A stretch of 52,013 bases of DNA from Bradyrhizobium sp. SZCCT0148. GTDB lineage: Bacteria; Pseudomonadota; Alphaproteobacteria; Rhizobiales; Xanthobacteraceae. Made by a program: the position numbers and the translations under genes. The notes under the pieces were generated by a model. It did not search any database, was not told the DNA's origin, and saw nothing but the letters and a program-made list of their open reading frames with translations. Every line of letters begins with the position of its first letter. Position 1 is the stretch's first letter. This document shows positions 17,272 to 25,191 of this stretch, one piece after another. The stretch spans positions 1 to 52,013 of the forward strand of contig NZ_JAFCKT010000023.1 of assembly GCF_018129985.1 (NCBI RefSeq). Reading direction: 5' to 3'.

Positions 17272-18450
17272 ATGTACGAACGCAGAATTTTTTCACGCAC
17301 CTTAGCAGCAGCCGCCATCGCTGGCGTTGCAGGCCTTGCGCCCGCCAAAGCCGAGGACACCGTCAAGGTCGGCCTGATCCTGCCGATGACCGGCGGCCAG
17401 GCCTCGACCGGCAAGCAGATCGAAAATGCGATCAAGCTTTACATGCAGCAGAAGGGCGACACCGTCGCCGGCAAGAAGATCGAGATCATCCTCAAGGACG
17501 ACGCCGCGATCCCGGATAAAACCAAGACCGCCGCGCAGGAGCTGATCGTCAACGACAAGGTCAACTTCATCGCAGGCTTCGGCGTGACACCGGCCGCGCT
17601 GGCGGCGGCGCCGCTGGCCACCCAGGCCAAGATTCCGGAGGTCGTGATGGCGGCCGGCACCTCCATCATCACAGAGCGTTCGCCCTATATCGTACGCACC
17701 AGCTTCACGCTGGCGCAGTCCTCGACCATCATTGGCGACTGGGCGGTGAAGAACGGCATCAAGAAGGTGGCGACGCTGACGTCCGACTACGCGCCGGGCA
17801 ATGACGCGCTGAATTTCTTCAAGCAGAACTTCACCGCGGGCGGCGGCGAGGTGGTCGAGGAAGTCAAGACGCCGCTCGCCAATCCCGACTTCGCGCCGTT
17901 CCTGCAGCGCATGAAGGACGCCAAGCCCGATGCGATCTTCGTGTTCGTGCCGGCCGGCCAGGGCGGCAACTTCATGAAGCAGTATGCCGAGCGCGGCCTC
18001 GACAAGGCCGGCATCAAGGTGATCGGACCGGGCGACGTCACCGACGACGACCTGCTCAACAACATGGGTGACGCCGTGCTCGGCACGGTCACCGCGCATC
18101 TCTACTCGGCGGCGCACCCCTCGCAGATGAACAAGGATTTCGTCGCAGCCTACAAGAAGGCGTTCGGCAATCGTCCCGGCTTCATGGCGGTGAGCGGATA
18201 TGACGGCATCCACCTGATCTACGAGGCGCTCAAGAAAACGAATGGCGACACCGATGGCACCAAGCTGGTCGAGGCCATGAAGGGGCAGAAGTGGGAGAGC
18301 CCGCGCGGCCCGATCTCGATCGACCCCGAGACCCGCGACATCGTGCAGAACATCTACATCCGCAAGGTCGAGAAGGTCGACGGCGAACTCTACAACGTCG
18401 AGTTCCAGACTTTCGAGGCCGTCAAGGATCTCGGGAAGACCAAGAAGTGA
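17272..18450 (+). CDS. ABC transporter substrate-binding protein, system 2
   Basis: 392 residues from ATG 17272 behind a GGGGAGGG ribosome site. A signal peptide (FSRTLAAAAIAGVAGLAPAKA) is cut near residue 27, giving a mature EDTVKVGLILPMTGGQAST typical of Peripl_BP_6 amino-acid/amide-binding proteins. Later blocks are DAIFVFVPAGQGGNFMKQY and GYDGIHLIYEAL. It is the first gene of the plus-strand LIV operon and is followed by a palindromic repeat. The ligand is not evident; the MetE-like gene at the operon end is a clue that it may be something other than a branched amino acid. Confidence 0.88.
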   Translation: MYERRIFSRTLAAAAIAGVAGLAPAKAEDTVKVGLILPMTGGQASTGKQIENAIKLYMQQKGDTVAGKKIEIILKDDAAIPDKTKTAAQELIVNDKVNFIAGFGVTPAALAAAPLATQAKIPEVVMAAGTSIITERSPYIVRTSFTLAQSSTIIGDWAVKNGIKKVATLTSDYAPGNDALNFFKQNFTAGGGEVVEEVKTPLANPDFAPFLQRMKDAKPDAIFVFVPAGQGGNFMKQYAERGLDKAGIKVIGPGDVTDDDLLNNMGDAVLGTVTAHLYSAAHPSQMNKDFVAAYKKAFGNRPGFMAVSGYDGIHLIYEALKKTNGDTDGTKLVEAMKGQKWESPRGPISIDPETRDIVQNIYIRKVEKVDGELYNVEFQTFEAVKDLGKTKK

Positions 18451-18460
18451 CACGCTTGCT

Positions 18461-18585
18461 TCATCTCTCCCGCTTGCGGGAGAGATCGACGCGAAGCGTC
18501 GGGTGAGGGCTCTCTCCATAAAGGGACAGTCCCTTGGCGGAAACACCCGCTCCCCAGCCCTCTCCCGCAAGCGGGAGAGGGAGCA
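18461..18585. repeat. palindromic repeat with two CTCTCCCGC hairpins
   Basis: Two palindromes, CTCTCCCGCTTGCGGGAGAG (18465-18484) and a 24-base one centred on CCCGCAAGCGGG (18558-18581), flank a spacer with CGACGCGAAGCGTCG. The same words run in opposite order, so the two units can also pair with each other. Elements of this composition are common between bradyrhizobial genes. It lies inside the operon between the binding-protein gene and livH. Confidence 0.75.
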
Positions 18586-18627
18586 GCACGGCCCATTGCT
18601 ATACCCGAGAATGATCCAAGACGCCTG

Positions 18628-19497
18628 ATGACCTCGATCCTTACCAACCTGTTCGACGGCGTCGCCTACGGCATGCTGCTGTTCGTGCTCGCGTGCGGGC
18701 TCGCGGTCACGCTCGGATTGATGAACTTCGTCAATCTCGCCCATGGCGCCTTCGCCATGGCGGGCGGCTATGTCTGCATGGTGCTGGTCAACCGGATGGG
18801 CTGGCCGTTCTTTGCGGCGCTGCCGCTTGCTTTCGTCTCGTCAGCCGCGATCGGCATCGCGCTCGAGCGCACGCTCTACCGCCACCTCTACGCGCGCAGT
18901 CATCTCGACCAGGTGTTGTTCACCATCGGCCTGACCTTCATGTCGGTCGCCGCCGTCGACTATATCCAGGGCTCGTCGCGGGTCTTCATCAACCTGCCGG
19001 CCGCGCTCCAGGGCCAGTTCGATCTGTTCGGAGTCGGTATCGGACGCTACCGACTTATGATCATCGTGATCTGCGGCTTGCTCACCATCGGCCTCCAGAT
19101 GGTTTTGGCCAAGACGCGTTTCGGCAGCCGGTTGCGCGCCGCCGTCGACGATCCGCGCGCCGCGAGCGGCCTCGGCATCAACGTCCCCCAAGTGTTCGCC
19201 TTCACCTTTGCCTTCGGATGCGGGCTCGCCGGCCTCGGCGGCGCGCTGAGCGCCGAGATCCTCGGCCTCGATCCTTACTTCCCGCTGAAGTTCATGATCT
19301 ATTTCCTAATCGTGGTCACCGTCGGCGGCTCGACCTCGATCACCGGCCCGTTCTTGGCATCGCTCCTGCTCGGCATCGGCGACGTCGCCGGCAAATACTA
19401 CGTGCCGAAGATGGGCCCGTTCGTGATCTATACCATGATGATCGTGATTCTGATCTGGCGCCCGAACGGCCTGTTCGGCCGCACGGCCGCGCGTTGA
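18628..19497 (+). CDS. livH: LIV-type ABC transporter permease (LivH-like), system 2
   Basis: 289 residues, about eight membrane helices. LivH features are NLFDGVAYGMLLFVLACGLA at the start, MNFVNLAHGAFAMAGGYV, the coupling loop RAAVDDPRAASGLGINV and a late VVTVGGSTSITGPFLASLLL. It forms half of the inner-membrane channel. Eight bases separate its stop from the livM start. Its promoter is that of the binding-protein gene unless the intervening repeat ends most transcripts. Confidence 0.9.
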   Translation: MTSILTNLFDGVAYGMLLFVLACGLAVTLGLMNFVNLAHGAFAMAGGYVCMVLVNRMGWPFFAALPLAFVSSAAIGIALERTLYRHLYARSHLDQVLFTIGLTFMSVAAVDYIQGSSRVFINLPAALQGQFDLFGVGIGRYRLMIIVICGLLTIGLQMVLAKTRFGSRLRAAVDDPRAASGLGINVPQVFAFTFAFGCGLAGLGGALSAEILGLDPYFPLKFMIYFLIVVTVGGSTSITGPFLASLLLGIGDVAGKYYVPKMGPFVIYTMMIVILIWRPNGLFGRTAAR

Positions 19498-19505
19498 GTC
19501 CGCCG

Positions 19506-20534
19506 ATGAGCGCTTCGTCCGACGTCGGATATCACGCCCAGCGCCAAGCGCGCTGGCACTACGGCGAGGTCGCCTTCTGGCTGATCGTGCTGGCCTGCGG
19601 CTTCGCATTTCCCTCGCGCTATCTGATCATGACCGACATCCTGCGGCTGGCGCTGTTTGCGATGTCGCTGGATCTCATCCTCGGCTATGCCGGCATCGTC
19701 TCGCTGGGACATGCCGCTTTCTTCGGCGTCGGCGCCTATGCGGCGGGGCTGCTCGCGCTTCATGGTATCGTCAACGAGCCCGTGCTGGCGCTGATTGCCG
19801 CCGGCCTTGCCGCGATGGTGCTCGGCTTTGCCACCAGCTTTCTGGTGATCCGCGGCGTCGATCTCACGCGGCTGATGGTGACGCTTGGCATCGCTTTGCT
19901 GCTGGAAGCGCTCGCCGAGCGCTTCTCCAACATCACCGGCGGCACCGACGGCCTGCAGGGCATCGAGATGCAGCCGATCCTCGGCGCGATCCCTTTCGAC
20001 ATGTTCGGCAAGGCCGGCTTCTTCTATTCACTCACCGTCCTGTTCCTGCTGTTCCTGTTCGCCCGCCGCGTCGTGCATTCGCCGTTCGGCCTGTCGCTGC
20101 GCGCAATCAAGAACAATCCGCTGCGCGCCGCCGCGATCGGCATCCCCGTCAATCGGCGCCTGGTCGCGATCTATACGCTCGCGGCATTCTATGCCGGCGT
20201 CGCGGGCGCGCTGTTCACCCAAACCACCGCGATCGCCTCGCTCGACGTCTTCGCCTTCGAGCGATCCGCCGACCTCATGCTGGTGCTGGTCATCGGCGGC
20301 ACCGGTTATCTCTATGGCGGGCTGATCGGTGCGGTGATCTTCCGCATGCTCCAGGAAGTGTTCTCCACGATTACCCCGCAATACTGGCAGTTCTGGATCG
20401 GCCTCGTGCTGGTCGTGATCGTGCTGGTCGGGCGCCAGCGCCTGCATCGCTGGGTGCTGTACGTGCCGAACCTGATCATCAAGCAGGTTGCCGGTCGCAA
20501 GGCGGTCGTCGCCGTGCCGGAGAGCGACGCATGA
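19506..20534 (+). CDS. livM: LIV-type ABC transporter permease (LivM-like), system 2
   Basis: 342 residues from ATG 19506. LivM markers are LDLILGYAGIVSLGHAAFFG and the loop LRAIKNNPLRAAAIGIPVNR, followed by a run of hydrophobic segments. The frame is open far upstream inside livH, but the N-terminus of the family and the position right after the livH stop set the start here. The last four bases overlap livG (ATGA). Confidence 0.9.
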   Translation: MSASSDVGYHAQRQARWHYGEVAFWLIVLACGFAFPSRYLIMTDILRLALFAMSLDLILGYAGIVSLGHAAFFGVGAYAAGLLALHGIVNEPVLALIAAGLAAMVLGFATSFLVIRGVDLTRLMVTLGIALLLEALAERFSNITGGTDGLQGIEMQPILGAIPFDMFGKAGFFYSLTVLFLLFLFARRVVHSPFGLSLRAIKNNPLRAAAIGIPVNRRLVAIYTLAAFYAGVAGALFTQTTAIASLDVFAFERSADLMLVLVIGGTGYLYGGLIGAVIFRMLQEVFSTITPQYWQFWIGLVLVVIVLVGRQRLHRWVLYVPNLIIKQVAGRKAVVAVPESDA

Positions 20535-21286
20535 CCATCGCGCTCGAAACCCAGAACCTCGAAAAGCAATTCGGCGGCCTGCGGGTCACCCGCGATCTCT
20601 CCTTGAAGATCGAGCAGGGCGCCCGTCACGCGCTGATCGGTCCTAACGGCGCCGGCAAGACCACAGTGATCAATCAACTCACCGGTGTGCTCAAGCCCAA
20701 CTCCGGCCGCATCCTGCTCGAAGGCCAGGACATCACCGATCTTCCCGTGCACAAACGCGTGCTGCGCGGCTTGTCGCGCACTTTCCAGATCAACCAGCTC
20801 TATCCTGACCTGACGCCGCTCGAGACCATTGGCCTCGCGGTCTCCGAGCGCCTCGGCCATGGCGGCGACTGGTGGCGGCGGATGGGCACGCGCAGCGACG
20901 TCAACGGTGAGATCGCCGATCTGCTCGCGCGCTTCCATCTGCTCGACGTCATGAACGAACAGACCGTGACGCTGCCCTATGGCAAGCAGCGCCTGCTCGA
21001 GATCGCGGTCGCGATCGCCGCCAAGCCGCGCGTGCTGCTGCTCGACGAGCCCGCCGCCGGCGTGCCGGAGAGTGAGCGCCACGACATCCTCGCGGTCGTC
21101 GGCAGCCTGCCGCGCGACGTCACCGTGCTCTTGATCGAGCACGACATGGACCTCGTGTTCTCCTTCGCCGACCGCATTTCCGTGCTGGTTTCGGGCGCGC
21201 TGCTCACCGAGGGCCCGCCCGAGCAGGTCGCGCGCGATCCGCAGGTCAAGGCGGTCTATCTCGGCGAGGAGGCAGTCAATGTCTGA
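20531..21286 (+). CDS. livG: LIV-type ABC transporter ATPase (LivG-like), system 2
   Basis: 251 residues: Walker A GPNGAGKTT, the LivG block RTFQINQLYPDLTPLETIGL, Walker B VLLLDEPAAGV and switch IEHDMDLVFSFADR. The signature motif reads LPYGKQRLLEIAVAI in place of LSYGQQR; such degeneracy is seen in LivG proteins and need not abolish activity. It overlaps livM by four bases and livF by eight, so translation is likely coupled. Confidence 0.9.
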   Translation: MTIALETQNLEKQFGGLRVTRDLSLKIEQGARHALIGPNGAGKTTVINQLTGVLKPNSGRILLEGQDITDLPVHKRVLRGLSRTFQINQLYPDLTPLETIGLAVSERLGHGGDWWRRMGTRSDVNGEIADLLARFHLLDVMNEQTVTLPYGKQRLLEIAVAIAAKPRVLLLDEPAAGVPESERHDILAVVGSLPRDVTVLLIEHDMDLVFSFADRISVLVSGALLTEGPPEQVARDPQVKAVYLGEEAVNV

Positions 21287-21995
21287 CCTGCTCGCGATCG
21301 ATGCGTTGCGCGCCGGCTACGGCGAGGCGGTCGTGCTGCCCAACATGTCCTTGCGCCTCGCCGAGGGGCAGGTGCTGGCGCTGCTGGGCCGCAACGGCAC
21401 CGGCAAGACCACGCTGATCAATTCGATCGTCGGCGTGACCCGCCGCTTCTCGGGCAGCGTGACGCTCGCCGGCGTCGATGTCACGTCGCTCCGGCCCGAC
21501 CAGCGGGCACGCGCCGGCATTGGCTGGGTGCCGCAGGAGCGCAATATCTTTCGCTCGCTGACGGTCGAAGAGAACATGACCGCGGTCGCGCAGCCCGGTC
21601 CATGGACGGTCGAGAAGGTTTACGAGATGTTCCCGCGGCTGAAGGAGCGGCGGAGCAATTTCGGCAACCAACTCTCCGGCGGCGAGCAGCAGATGCTGGC
21701 GATCGGCCGCGCACTCACTCTCAACCCGAAAGTGCTGCTGCTGGACGAGCCGACCGAGGGCCTTGCTCCCATCATCGTCGAGGAGCTCTTGAAGGCGATC
21801 GGCAGCATCACGCGGGCAGGCGGCATCTGCTCGATCATCGTCGAACAGAATGCCCAAAAGATTCTGGGGCTGGCCGACCGCGTTGTGATATTGGAGCGCG
21901 GAACGATCGTCCACGACGCTCCGAGCGCCGCGCTGAAAACCGACCCTTCGGTCCTGGAACGCCATCTCGGCGTCGCCGGGGCGGCGGCTCACTAA
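21279..21995 (+). CDS. livF: LIV-type ABC transporter ATPase (LivF-like), system 2
   Basis: 238 residues: Walker A GRNGTGKTT, signature LSGGEQQMLAIGRAL, Walker B VLLLDEPTEGLAP and EQNAQKIL. It partners the LivG-like ATPase on the cytoplasmic face. The start overlaps the end of livG by eight bases. The gene stops 24 bases before the MetE-like gene, short enough for one transcript. Confidence 0.9.
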   Translation: MSDLLAIDALRAGYGEAVVLPNMSLRLAEGQVLALLGRNGTGKTTLINSIVGVTRRFSGSVTLAGVDVTSLRPDQRARAGIGWVPQERNIFRSLTVEENMTAVAQPGPWTVEKVYEMFPRLKERRSNFGNQLSGGEQQMLAIGRALTLNPKVLLLDEPTEGLAPIIVEELLKAIGSITRAGGICSIIVEQNAQKILGLADRVVILERGTIVHDAPSAALKTDPSVLERHLGVAGAAAH

Positions 21996-22019
21996 ATTAG
22001 AATGTCCAGGGAGTAAGAC

Positions 22020-23138
22020 ATGCAGCGAACCAAAGCCCCCTTCCGCGCCGACGAGGTCGGCAGTCTTCTGCGTCCGGCCAAGATCAAGGAAGCCCGTAGC
22101 CGGCTCGAGAAGGGCGAAATCTCGGCCGACGATCTGCGCAAGATCGAGGACATCGAGATCGAGAAGGTCGTGCACAAGCAGGCCTCGATCGGCCTGCAGC
22201 TCGCGACCGACGGCGAATTCCGCCGCTCCTGGTGGCATTTCGACTTCCTGGCCAAGCTTACCGGCTGCGAGCTGTTTCATCCCGACGCTGGCATCCAGTT
22301 CGCGGGCGTCGAGACCCGGCACGACGCTGTCCGGGTCATCGGCAAGCTCGACTTCCCCGCCGATCACCCGATGCTCGACCACTTCCGCTTCCTGAAGAAG
22401 GTCGCCGACCAAGCCCACGTCACCGCCAAGATGACGATCCCGTCGCCCGCGGTGCTGCATTTCCGCGGCGGCCGCAAGGCGATCTCGAAGGAGGTCTATC
22501 CCGATCTCGAGGCCTTCTACGAAGACCTCGGCAAGACCTATCGGAAAGCCGTCAAGGCCTTCTACGACGCAGGCTGCCGCTATCTCCAGTTCGACGACAC
22601 TGTATGGGCTTATCTCTGCTCGCAGGACGAATTGCAGAAGGCGCGCGAGCGCGGCGACAATCCGGACGGTCTCCAGCAGATCTATGCCCGCATCATCAAC
22701 TACGCGCTGGCCGAGAAGCCTGCCGACATGGTGGTGACGACGCATGTCTGCCGCGGCAATTTCCGCTCGACCTGGATTTCCTCGGGTGGCTACGAGCCGG
22801 TGGCCGAGACTATGCTCGCCGGCACCAATTACGACGGCTATTTTCTTGAGTACGACAGCGACCGCGCCGGCGGTTTCGAGCCGCTGCGCTTCCTGCCCAA
22901 GGGCAACAAGATCGTCGTAGTCGGCGTCATCACCTCGAAGTTCGGCGAGCTCGAAAAGAAAGACGACATCAAGCGCCGCCTGGAAGAAGCCGCCAAGTTC
23001 GCCCCGCTGGAGCAACTCGCGCTCTCGCCGCAATGCGGCTTTGCCTCGACCGAAGAGGGCAACGTCCTTTCCGAGGAAGAGCAGTGGGCGAAGCTCAGCC
23101 TTGCGGTCGAAATCGCCAAGGAAGTGTGGGGTAACTGA
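22020..23138 (+). CDS. core MetE-type cobalamin-independent methionine synthase family protein
   Basis: 372 residues, equal to the C-terminal catalytic half of MetE without its N-terminal folate-binding half. The zinc ligands of the family are all present: His242 and Cys244 (TTHVCRGNF), Glu277 (YFLEYDSD) and Cys339 (SPQCGFAST). The N-terminus is FRADEVGSLLRP. Such proteins move a methyl group to homocysteine or a related thiol; many are labelled methionine synthase, although the donor is often not methyl-tetrahydrofolate. It has a good ribosome site (GGGAG) and follows livF by 24 bases, suggesting that the imported solute may be its methyl donor or acceptor. Confidence 0.82.
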   Translation: MQRTKAPFRADEVGSLLRPAKIKEARSRLEKGEISADDLRKIEDIEIEKVVHKQASIGLQLATDGEFRRSWWHFDFLAKLTGCELFHPDAGIQFAGVETRHDAVRVIGKLDFPADHPMLDHFRFLKKVADQAHVTAKMTIPSPAVLHFRGGRKAISKEVYPDLEAFYEDLGKTYRKAVKAFYDAGCRYLQFDDTVWAYLCSQDELQKARERGDNPDGLQQIYARIINYALAEKPADMVVTTHVCRGNFRSTWISSGGYEPVAETMLAGTNYDGYFLEYDSDRAGGFEPLRFLPKGNKIVVVGVITSKFGELEKKDDIKRRLEEAAKFAPLEQLALSPQCGFASTEEGNVLSEEEQWAKLSLAVEIAKEVWGN

Positions 23139-23168
23139 GGCGCTGCTAGCTGCGCTCGTGTCCCTGAC

Positions 23169-23196
23169 GCGCAGCAACGCTCTAGCGTTGCTGCGC
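23169..23196. terminator. perfect 12-bp hairpin after the MetE-like gene
   Basis: GCGCAGCAACGC-TCTA-GCGTTGCTGCGC, a perfect 12-bp stem with a four-base loop, 30 bases after the MetE-like stop and between two convergent genes. There is no T tract on either side, so it may be a Rho-assisted terminator, a transcript-end stabiliser or a copy of a small REP-like repeat. Confidence 0.6.
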
Positions 23197-23300
23197 AGAC
23201 CTGGGACTCATGCTGCTAACTTGCTCTTCGGAGATACAGGCCCGGCTCCACAGCGCACGGCTAAAGAAGCGCTGCGCCGCGTCCAGGCGCGAGCCCACCT

Positions 23301-25022
23301 TCATTTCTCCGCCAGATAAACCTCGCCCAGCAGCGACGAGTTCGACCACGGCACCTGCTTGTTCTTGGTGGACGAGACCACCTCGGCGCGCACCCGCGTC
23401 AGCATCTGCTGCACTTCCAGCCCGGGCGTGCCGAGATGGCGTGACAGCGCGGCGGAAAACGGCGAGTTGGCGCCTTCGCCGTCGAGCGCAACCTGTCCCG
23501 GCGCGGTGGCGAACGCGATCAATGTGCCTGCGCCCAAGGTCGCACCGGTGCCGAGACTCGTTGGCGCGGCGAGGCCCGAAGCGCCTTCGATGCCGCGATT
23601 GGCCCCGGCAGAAGCGACCTGTGGCGCCATCGGGTTGTTGCGGCAGGCATCGAAGATCAGAATGTTGGTTCGGACCTGGTCGTCGAGGCCGGCCATGATC
23701 GTGTCCATGTCGATCATAGCCTCGGTCATGGCCCTACCCGGCTTGAGCTCGACGTCGATGGGAATGAGATAGTTGCGGCCGTCGACCTGAACGCCGTGGC
23801 CGGCGTAATAGACTAACGCGACTTGCGCCCGCGCGGCCTCGCGCAGGAAGTCGCGTGTCATCTTCTGCATCGCGGCGCGGTCGAGATCGACGCCTTCCGA
23901 CACGGTGAAGCCTATATCGCGCAGGCTCTTTGCGACGGCGCGTGCGTCGTTGGCCGGATTGGCCAGCGCCTTGACGTGCGCATAGGCGCCGTTGCCGATG
24001 ATCAGCGCCATGCGTGCGCCGCGAGCGGCTGGCACAGGTGAGGGGAGCTGCGTTGCGCCCGTCTTCGGCTGCGGGGCGGGGGCCGCGGTCGGCTGCGTCG
24101 CCGGTGAGGGCGCATCGCGCGGGATCGGCGCGCTGGTCTCGCTCACCAGCGACAGCCGCACCTTGGCGGTGGCCTGATTGGCCTTGCTGCCGGCATCGGA
24201 TGCTGGGATCGCGAGCGTCGCCTTGTAGTCTTCGCGAGCGCTTGCGTAGTCGCCCTTTGCTTCATAGGCCAGCGCACGATGGGTGTAGCCGGAGATCAGC
24301 ACGCTGTTCGGCGGCGTCATGATATTGGCCGGCGGCTTTTCCCTGGCGAGCCGTATCGCCTCGCTGCCGTCGGCGATGGCGCGGTCGAGATCGCCCTTGG
24401 CCCGCCAGATCGCGGTGCGGTTGATCAGCGGCTGCGGCAGCGAGGGATCGAGCCGGATCGCCTGGTTGATATCGGCAAGTGCGCCGTCGAGATCGCCAAG
24501 GGCCTGTTTCGAGATGCCGCGGTTCTGGAACGAGAATGCCGCTTTTGGATCGGCCTTGATCGCCATGTCGTAGTCGGCAATGGCCTTCGCATAGTCGTGC
24601 TTGCCGCGCCAGGCGTTGCCTCGATTGTGGAAGATGGTGCCGCTGGGTGGTCCGAGCTTCAGCGCGTCGTCGAAGTCCGCAATCGCGATGTCGTGGTCGC
24701 CCTTGTCGTAATACGCCGATCCCCTGAGGTTGTAGGCAGCCTGGCTCGGCTGGAGCCGGATCGCTTCGGTGGCGTCGGTGATGACCTTCGCGTAGTCGCC
24801 CTTCTTGTTCCAGCCGACGGCGCGCCAGAAATGGATCGTCGCAAGCTGCTCGCCGCGAAAAACCTTCAACGCGATGATCTTGTTGCAGGCATCGATCATC
24901 TTGTCGGCCGGCGTCGTGTCGGTGGTGCAGAGCGGCCCGAGCTGGTTGCGCGACTGCGCGGCCGCGGGCGCGGTCCACAGGGTTGCGGCGAGCAGACAGA
25001 GCGCGACGAGCAGGCGGCGCAT
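23301..25022 (-). CDS. exported TPR-caspase (peptidase C14 family)
   Basis: 573 residues from ATG 25022, chosen for its GGGGAC ribosome site (an in-frame ATG at 25040 has none). A signal peptide (RRLLVALCLLAATLWTAPAAAQ) sends it to the periplasm. Residues 35-290 hold about six tetratricopeptide units (YNLRGSAYYDKGDHDIAIADF and similar), then a Pro/Ala-rich linker, then a caspase-like domain (about 338-573) starting RMALIIGNGAYAH. The catalytic pair is His409 (YYAGHGVQ) and Cys460 (IFDACRNNP). Bacterial caspase homologues cleave after basic or acidic residues and serve in stress or cell-death responses; the target is unknown. It stands alone, convergent with the MetE-like gene. Confidence 0.88.
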   Translation of the reverse strand: MRRLLVALCLLAATLWTAPAAAQSRNQLGPLCTTDTTPADKMIDACNKIIALKVFRGEQLATIHFWRAVGWNKKGDYAKVITDATEAIRLQPSQAAYNLRGSAYYDKGDHDIAIADFDDALKLGPPSGTIFHNRGNAWRGKHDYAKAIADYDMAIKADPKAAFSFQNRGISKQALGDLDGALADINQAIRLDPSLPQPLINRTAIWRAKGDLDRAIADGSEAIRLAREKPPANIMTPPNSVLISGYTHRALAYEAKGDYASAREDYKATLAIPASDAGSKANQATAKVRLSLVSETSAPIPRDAPSPATQPTAAPAPQPKTGATQLPSPVPAARGARMALIIGNGAYAHVKALANPANDARAVAKSLRDIGFTVSEGVDLDRAAMQKMTRDFLREAARAQVALVYYAGHGVQVDGRNYLIPIDVELKPGRAMTEAMIDMDTIMAGLDDQVRTNILIFDACRNNPMAPQVASAGANRGIEGASGLAAPTSLGTGATLGAGTLIAFATAPGQVALDGEGANSPFSAALSRHLGTPGLEVQQMLTRVRAEVVSSTKNKQVPWSNSSLLGEVYLAEK

Positions 25023-25133
25023 GGTGAAAGTCCCCCTCAACGAAAGCGCTCGTTAGTTGCCCGGGCTCACGCGCGGGTTCATGGGCTCCAGATGGCACAA
25101 GAGGCGGGAAGCGCCCTGTTTCTCTATTCCCTT

Positions 25134-25180
25134 GGTGGGCAGATTTTGCTAGGAGGCGAGTCCCACCTTATCTGCCCACC
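25134..25180 (+). promoter_or_regulatory. 11-bp perfect inverted repeat before the HTH-methyltransferase gene
   Basis: GGTGGGCAGAT (25134-25144) and its exact complement ATCTGCCCACC (25170-25180) are separated by 25 bases; the second arm ends 11 bases before the ATG at 25192. The loop includes AGGAGG (25151-25156), which is too far from the ATG to serve it. It could be an operator bound by the HTH protein encoded next to it, or an RNA hairpin that controls translation. No T tract follows, so a terminator is unlikely. Confidence 0.6.
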
Positions 25181-25191
25181 GCGTCCCACTC

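Noticed and set aside
18693..19505. Upstream extension of the livM (system 2) frame through livH
   Set aside because: The livH frame is clearly the coding one there; the livM family N-terminus lies at 19506.
21276..23177. Long minus-strand frame of 633 codons opposite livF and the MetE-like gene
   Set aside because: Mirror of GC3-rich genes on the plus strand; the composition is Arg/Ala/Asp-rich without motifs, and the plus-strand genes are certain.
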